64,000 nt of DNA, from positions 57,802-121,801 of the forward strand of contig QKYT01000221.1 of assembly GCA_003550305.1 (NCBI GenBank), written 5' to 3'. The stretch is from Glomus cerebriforme. Lineage: Eukaryota; Glomeromycota; Glomeromycetes; Glomerales; Glomeraceae. Numbering within the stretch: position 1 is the stretch's first letter; each line of letters begins with the position of its first letter. A model generated the notes under the pieces. It saw only the letters and a program-made list of their open reading frames with translations. It was not told where the DNA came from and ran no database searches. A program made the position numbers and the translations under genes. Shown piece after piece: positions 60,721-64,000 of the stretch.

Positions 60721-63357
60721 ATGCAAAATGCCAACAATTCAAATATTTCAAATGAATGGATTGATTGGGTCGAAGAAGCTATTTCTAAAAAGCATATTAA
60801 ATACTACGAGTACAAAGATTTTCACAACGCTCAAATAATTGGTAATGGTAACTTTGCAAAAGTTTATCGTGCCAATTGGAAAGATTCGGAACAATACTTT
60901 GCAATAAAATCTTTTTTTAAACTTGATTCCGCTGTTGTTAAAGAACTTGTTTATGAGGTGATTGCAAAATGTTATTATTTTCTTTCCTAAATATCTGATT
61001 AAATTTTATTTTTATTTTATCTTTAGCTTAATATTCATCGTGAAGTTGATTTTCATAATAATATTATACGCTTTTTTGGAATTACAGCTAAAAGTAAAAA
61101 AAATTAGTATTTTATTTATTTTATTTGATTTAATACGTTAATATAATTAACTATTCTTTTTTAAATTAGAAAATCAAAATGGCCAATTAAAGAAATATTT
61201 ATTAGTAATGGAGTATGCTGATAGTGGTACTCTTCGAACTTACTTGGAAAAGAATAAAAGTCTTAATTGGGTTGATAAATATAATTTCGCATACCAGTTG
61301 GCTTGTGCTATATCATGTTTACATAACGAAGGAATTGTGCATCGTGACTTGGTAATTTATTTATTTTAAATTAATGATTTNNNNNCTTTATTTACATTTT
61401 ATTAATCGATGATTTTTAATGTATTTTGNAATAGCACTCTAATAATGTATTAATTCATCAAAATACCATTAAATTATCTGATTTTGGAGTATCAAANAGA
61501 ATTGAAGAAGTATCTAAAACANATTCAAATTTTTTTGGCATAGTTCCTTATATTGATCCAAAAAAATTCGATGATTTACAATACTCTTTAAATGAAAAGA
61601 GTGATATTTATAGTGTTGGTGTGCTTTTATGGGAAATATCAAGTGGTCAATCACCCTTTAAAGATGAATTCTATGTTACTTTGCCTGCACGAATTTTAAA
61701 AGGTTTCAGAGAGACACCCGTTCCTAGTACGCCTAAAGATTATGAAAAAATTTATACAGGTAAANATAATTAAATTNAATAATGATTTATAATANTATTA
61801 TTTTAATAATTATATATGCTTATCTTTTTAGATTGTTGGAACAATGAGCCAAATTATCGTCCAACTATCAATCAAGTTGTTGATAAATTAAAAGCAATTA
61901 TTACAACAATAAATGNTGATTTTAATACAAACATCCAATTATCAAGAGAACAACAACTTGAAGTTGAAAATACAACTAATTTGTCTGTGAATAACTTTAA
62001 CATAATAATCAATGAAATAATTGATCTTCTTAATAATAAGATAAAGGTAGAATATGAAAAAGAAAAAGAGAACATTCTTAATTATCTTAATATTCATAAT
62101 TTAACTTCAAAAGAAATTTATACTTGGTTGTTAAATAATCAAAATTATCCAAATTCTATATTATTACTTGGAGAATTTAATTATTTAGGAATTGGAACTG
62201 ATGTTAATAAATATAAAGCATTTGAATTATATCAGAAGACAGCAAATTTAGGGAATTCAGATGGAATAATTAATTTAGGACATTGTTATAAACATGGAAT
62301 TGGAACTGATGTTAATAAATATAAAGCATTTGAATTATATCAAAAGGCATCAAATTTAGAAAATGCAAATGGAATATATAATTTAGGATATTGTTATCAA
62401 CATGGAATTGGAACTAGTGTTGATAACCAAAAAGCATTTGAATTATATCAGAAGGCAGCAAATTTAGGAAACTTAAATGGAATATGTATGTTAGGAAATT
62501 GTTATCAACATGGAATTGGAACAGTTGTTGATAATCAAAAAGCATTTGAATTATATCAAAAGGTAGCAAATTTAGGAAATGCAAATGGAATAAGTAGGTT
62601 AGGATATTGTTATCAACAAGGAATTGGAACTAGTATTGACAACCAAAAAGTATTTGAATTATATCAGAAGGCAGCAAATTTAGAAGATGCAAATGGAATA
62701 TGTGGTTTAGGATATTGTTATCAATATGGAATTGGAACTGATATTAATAAATATAAAGCATTTGAATTATATCAAAAGGCAGCAAATTTAGAAAATGCAA
62801 ATGGAATATATAATTTAGGATATTGTTATCAATATGGAATTGGAACTAGTATTGACAATCAAAAAGCATTTGAATTATATCAGAAAGCAGCAAATTTAGG
62901 AAATTCAAGTGGAATAAATAGTTTAGGATATTGTTATCAATATAGAATTGGAACTAATGTTAACAACCAAAAAGCATTTGAATTATATCAGAAGGCAGCA
63001 AATTTAGGAGATGCAAATGGAATATGTAGCTTAGGATATTGTTATCAACATGGAATTGGAACAGTTATTGATAACCAAAAAGCATTTGAATTATATCAAA
63101 AGGTAGCAAATTTAGGAAATGCAGATGGAATATGTAGGTTAGGATATTGTTATCAACATGGAATTGGAATAGTTATTGATAATCAAAAAGCATTTGAATT
63201 ATATCAAAAGGCAGCAAATTTAGAAAACATAAGTGGAATATATAAGTTAGGGCTTTGCTATAAACATGGAATTGGAACTAATATTGACTACAAAAAAGCA
63301 TTTGAATTATATCAGAAGGCAGCAAATTTAGAAAATGCAAATAGAATATATAATTAA
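60721..63357 (+). CDS. Protein kinase with eleven Sel1 repeats
   Basis: Five exons: 60721-60957, 61027-61093, 61170-61351, 61435-61759, 61832-63357, all GT-AG with agreeing phases; 778 residues. Exon 2 has the same length (67 bases) as in the gene at 55924. Kinase domain about residues 35-300: GNGNFAKVYRANW, FAIKSF with the ATP-binding Lys, MEYADSGTL, HRDL, LSDFGVS, VYSVGVLLWEI-type helix (YSVGVLLWEISSGQSPF) and CWNNEPNYRPTINQVV. HRD, Lys and DFG are intact, so it may be active, probably on Ser/Thr or Tyr (TKL-like). Residues 379-776 are eleven 36-residue Sel1 units (GYCYQHGIGT...KAFELYQKAANLGN), nearly identical at DNA level (108-bp tandem repeat, 62155-63347). Several N bases lie in introns and in exons 4 and 5. 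The stop at 63355 looks secondary. Confidence 0.9.
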
Positions 63358-63490
63358 GAATATTGTTATCAATACAGAATTGGAATTAGTATTGACAATT
63401 AAAAATCATTTGAATTATATTAAAAAGCAGCAAATTTGGGAAATATAACAGTTCAGTATAATCTTAATAGGATGAAAGTAGAATTATCAT
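63358..63490 (+). pseudogene. Decayed continuation of the Sel1 repeats past the stop
   Basis: The reading frame of the preceding gene continues beyond its stop as EYCYQYRIGISIDN, stop, KSFELY, stop, KAANLGNITVQYNLNRMKVE to a TAA at 63488. This is a twelfth Sel1 unit plus the usual C-terminal helix. Two of the stops (TAA where CAA/CAG encode Gln in other units) fit C-to-T changes. The ancestral protein probably ended here. Confidence 0.7.
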
Positions 63491-64000
63491 AAATATAAAT
63501 AAACCAATTAGTATAAAAAATTTACTGAACAAAAAAGTCATGATGTTTAGGATCAATTAAAAAAATTTATTTATGAACAGTTTCTTTTACTCTATCCCAT
63601 TCTTTTACTTATATAGGAAAATGTATAATAATAAAATTAGATCATAATTAACATAAAATTATTTATTATTTTTGTAAAATTTTAAGATATTCTTTTCGAA
63701 GATAATATTGTATATGAAAAATATATAAAATTAGTAATATAATAATATTTATTACTATAAATCAATAAAGTTGAATAATTGGATAATAGTTTTTATAGCT
63801 TATATATTAATAAATAATGTGATATAGGTTTTATTTAAGTTTTATGTAGTGAAATTACCATATATTTATAGTGTAAGTTAATTGGAAAGTTCAACATCTC
63901 ATTTTTTTTTAGCTTGCATAGATAGCAATCCATACCAATAATAATGAAGATGTTTGATAATATAAATTATCTCATGTTTACTAATGGTAGAAATATTTTT
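63491..64000. other. AT-rich 3' flank
   Basis: No gene or repeat supported to the end of the window. Confidence 0.4.

Noticed and set aside
57770..62075. Minus-strand frames within the Sel1 exons (57770-58024, 61872-62075)
   Set aside because: Shadows of the plus-strand kinase-Sel1 coding sequence.

Overview
The window looks like nuclear DNA of an arbuscular mycorrhizal fungus (Glomeromycotina, most like Rhizophagus). Evidence: very high AT content, short GT-AG introns of about 50-100 bases, lineage-expanded families (protein kinases fused to Sel1 repeats, FLYWCH/MULE and KDZ-type transposases, coiled-coil and zinc-ribbon families), and a dense mix of decayed transposons and MITEs between few intact genes. 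The species call is inference; no rRNA or other marker is present. Comparisons with families 'recalled' below are from memory, with no database search.

Layout. 0-22 kb is a transposon graveyard. It holds a MULE transposase remnant, a KDZ/Plavaka-like transposase remnant (minus), an array of about twenty degenerate units resembling microexons with introns (6.36-9.17 kb, minus-strand polarity), a Tc1/mariner-type MITE, two PIF/Harbinger-type MITEs with intact 3-bp target duplications, several decayed lineage-specific genes, an LTR-type integrase, a PD-(D/E)XK nuclease-like fragment and a gag-like coiled-coil fragment. Many remnants keep one long reading register broken mainly by stops explicable as C-to-T or G-to-A changes (CAA/CAG/CGA/TGG to stop).

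24.5-33.1 kb is the one large intact housekeeping gene: a five-exon kinesin (2673 aa predicted, probably kinesin-4-like) on the minus strand, with a pogo-like MITE 15 bases beyond its stop. 33-41 kb is mostly non-coding with weak fragments. 40.9-41.8 kb has a small bZIP (AP-1/Yap-like) gene and an upstream small membrane-protein ORF on the same strand. 42.8-44.7 kb is a foldback-like element made of about 95-bp repeats, with a second related palindrome beside it. 46-47 kb has a Thr-rich, Cys-containing secreted-protein-like gene that seems frameshifted. 47.9-51.9 kb holds a decayed multi-exon gene of a lineage-specific family and an inverted fragment of its 5' part.

53.7-63.5 kb is a kinase-Sel1 cluster. 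Two genes on the plus strand have the same five-exon structure (637 and 778 aa). One has lost key catalytic motifs (NFG for DFG) and the other keeps HRD/DFG and carries eleven near-identical 36-residue Sel1 units. Two minus-strand kinase remnants lie beside them. The cluster looks like an actively duplicating and decaying signalling-gene family set among MITEs.
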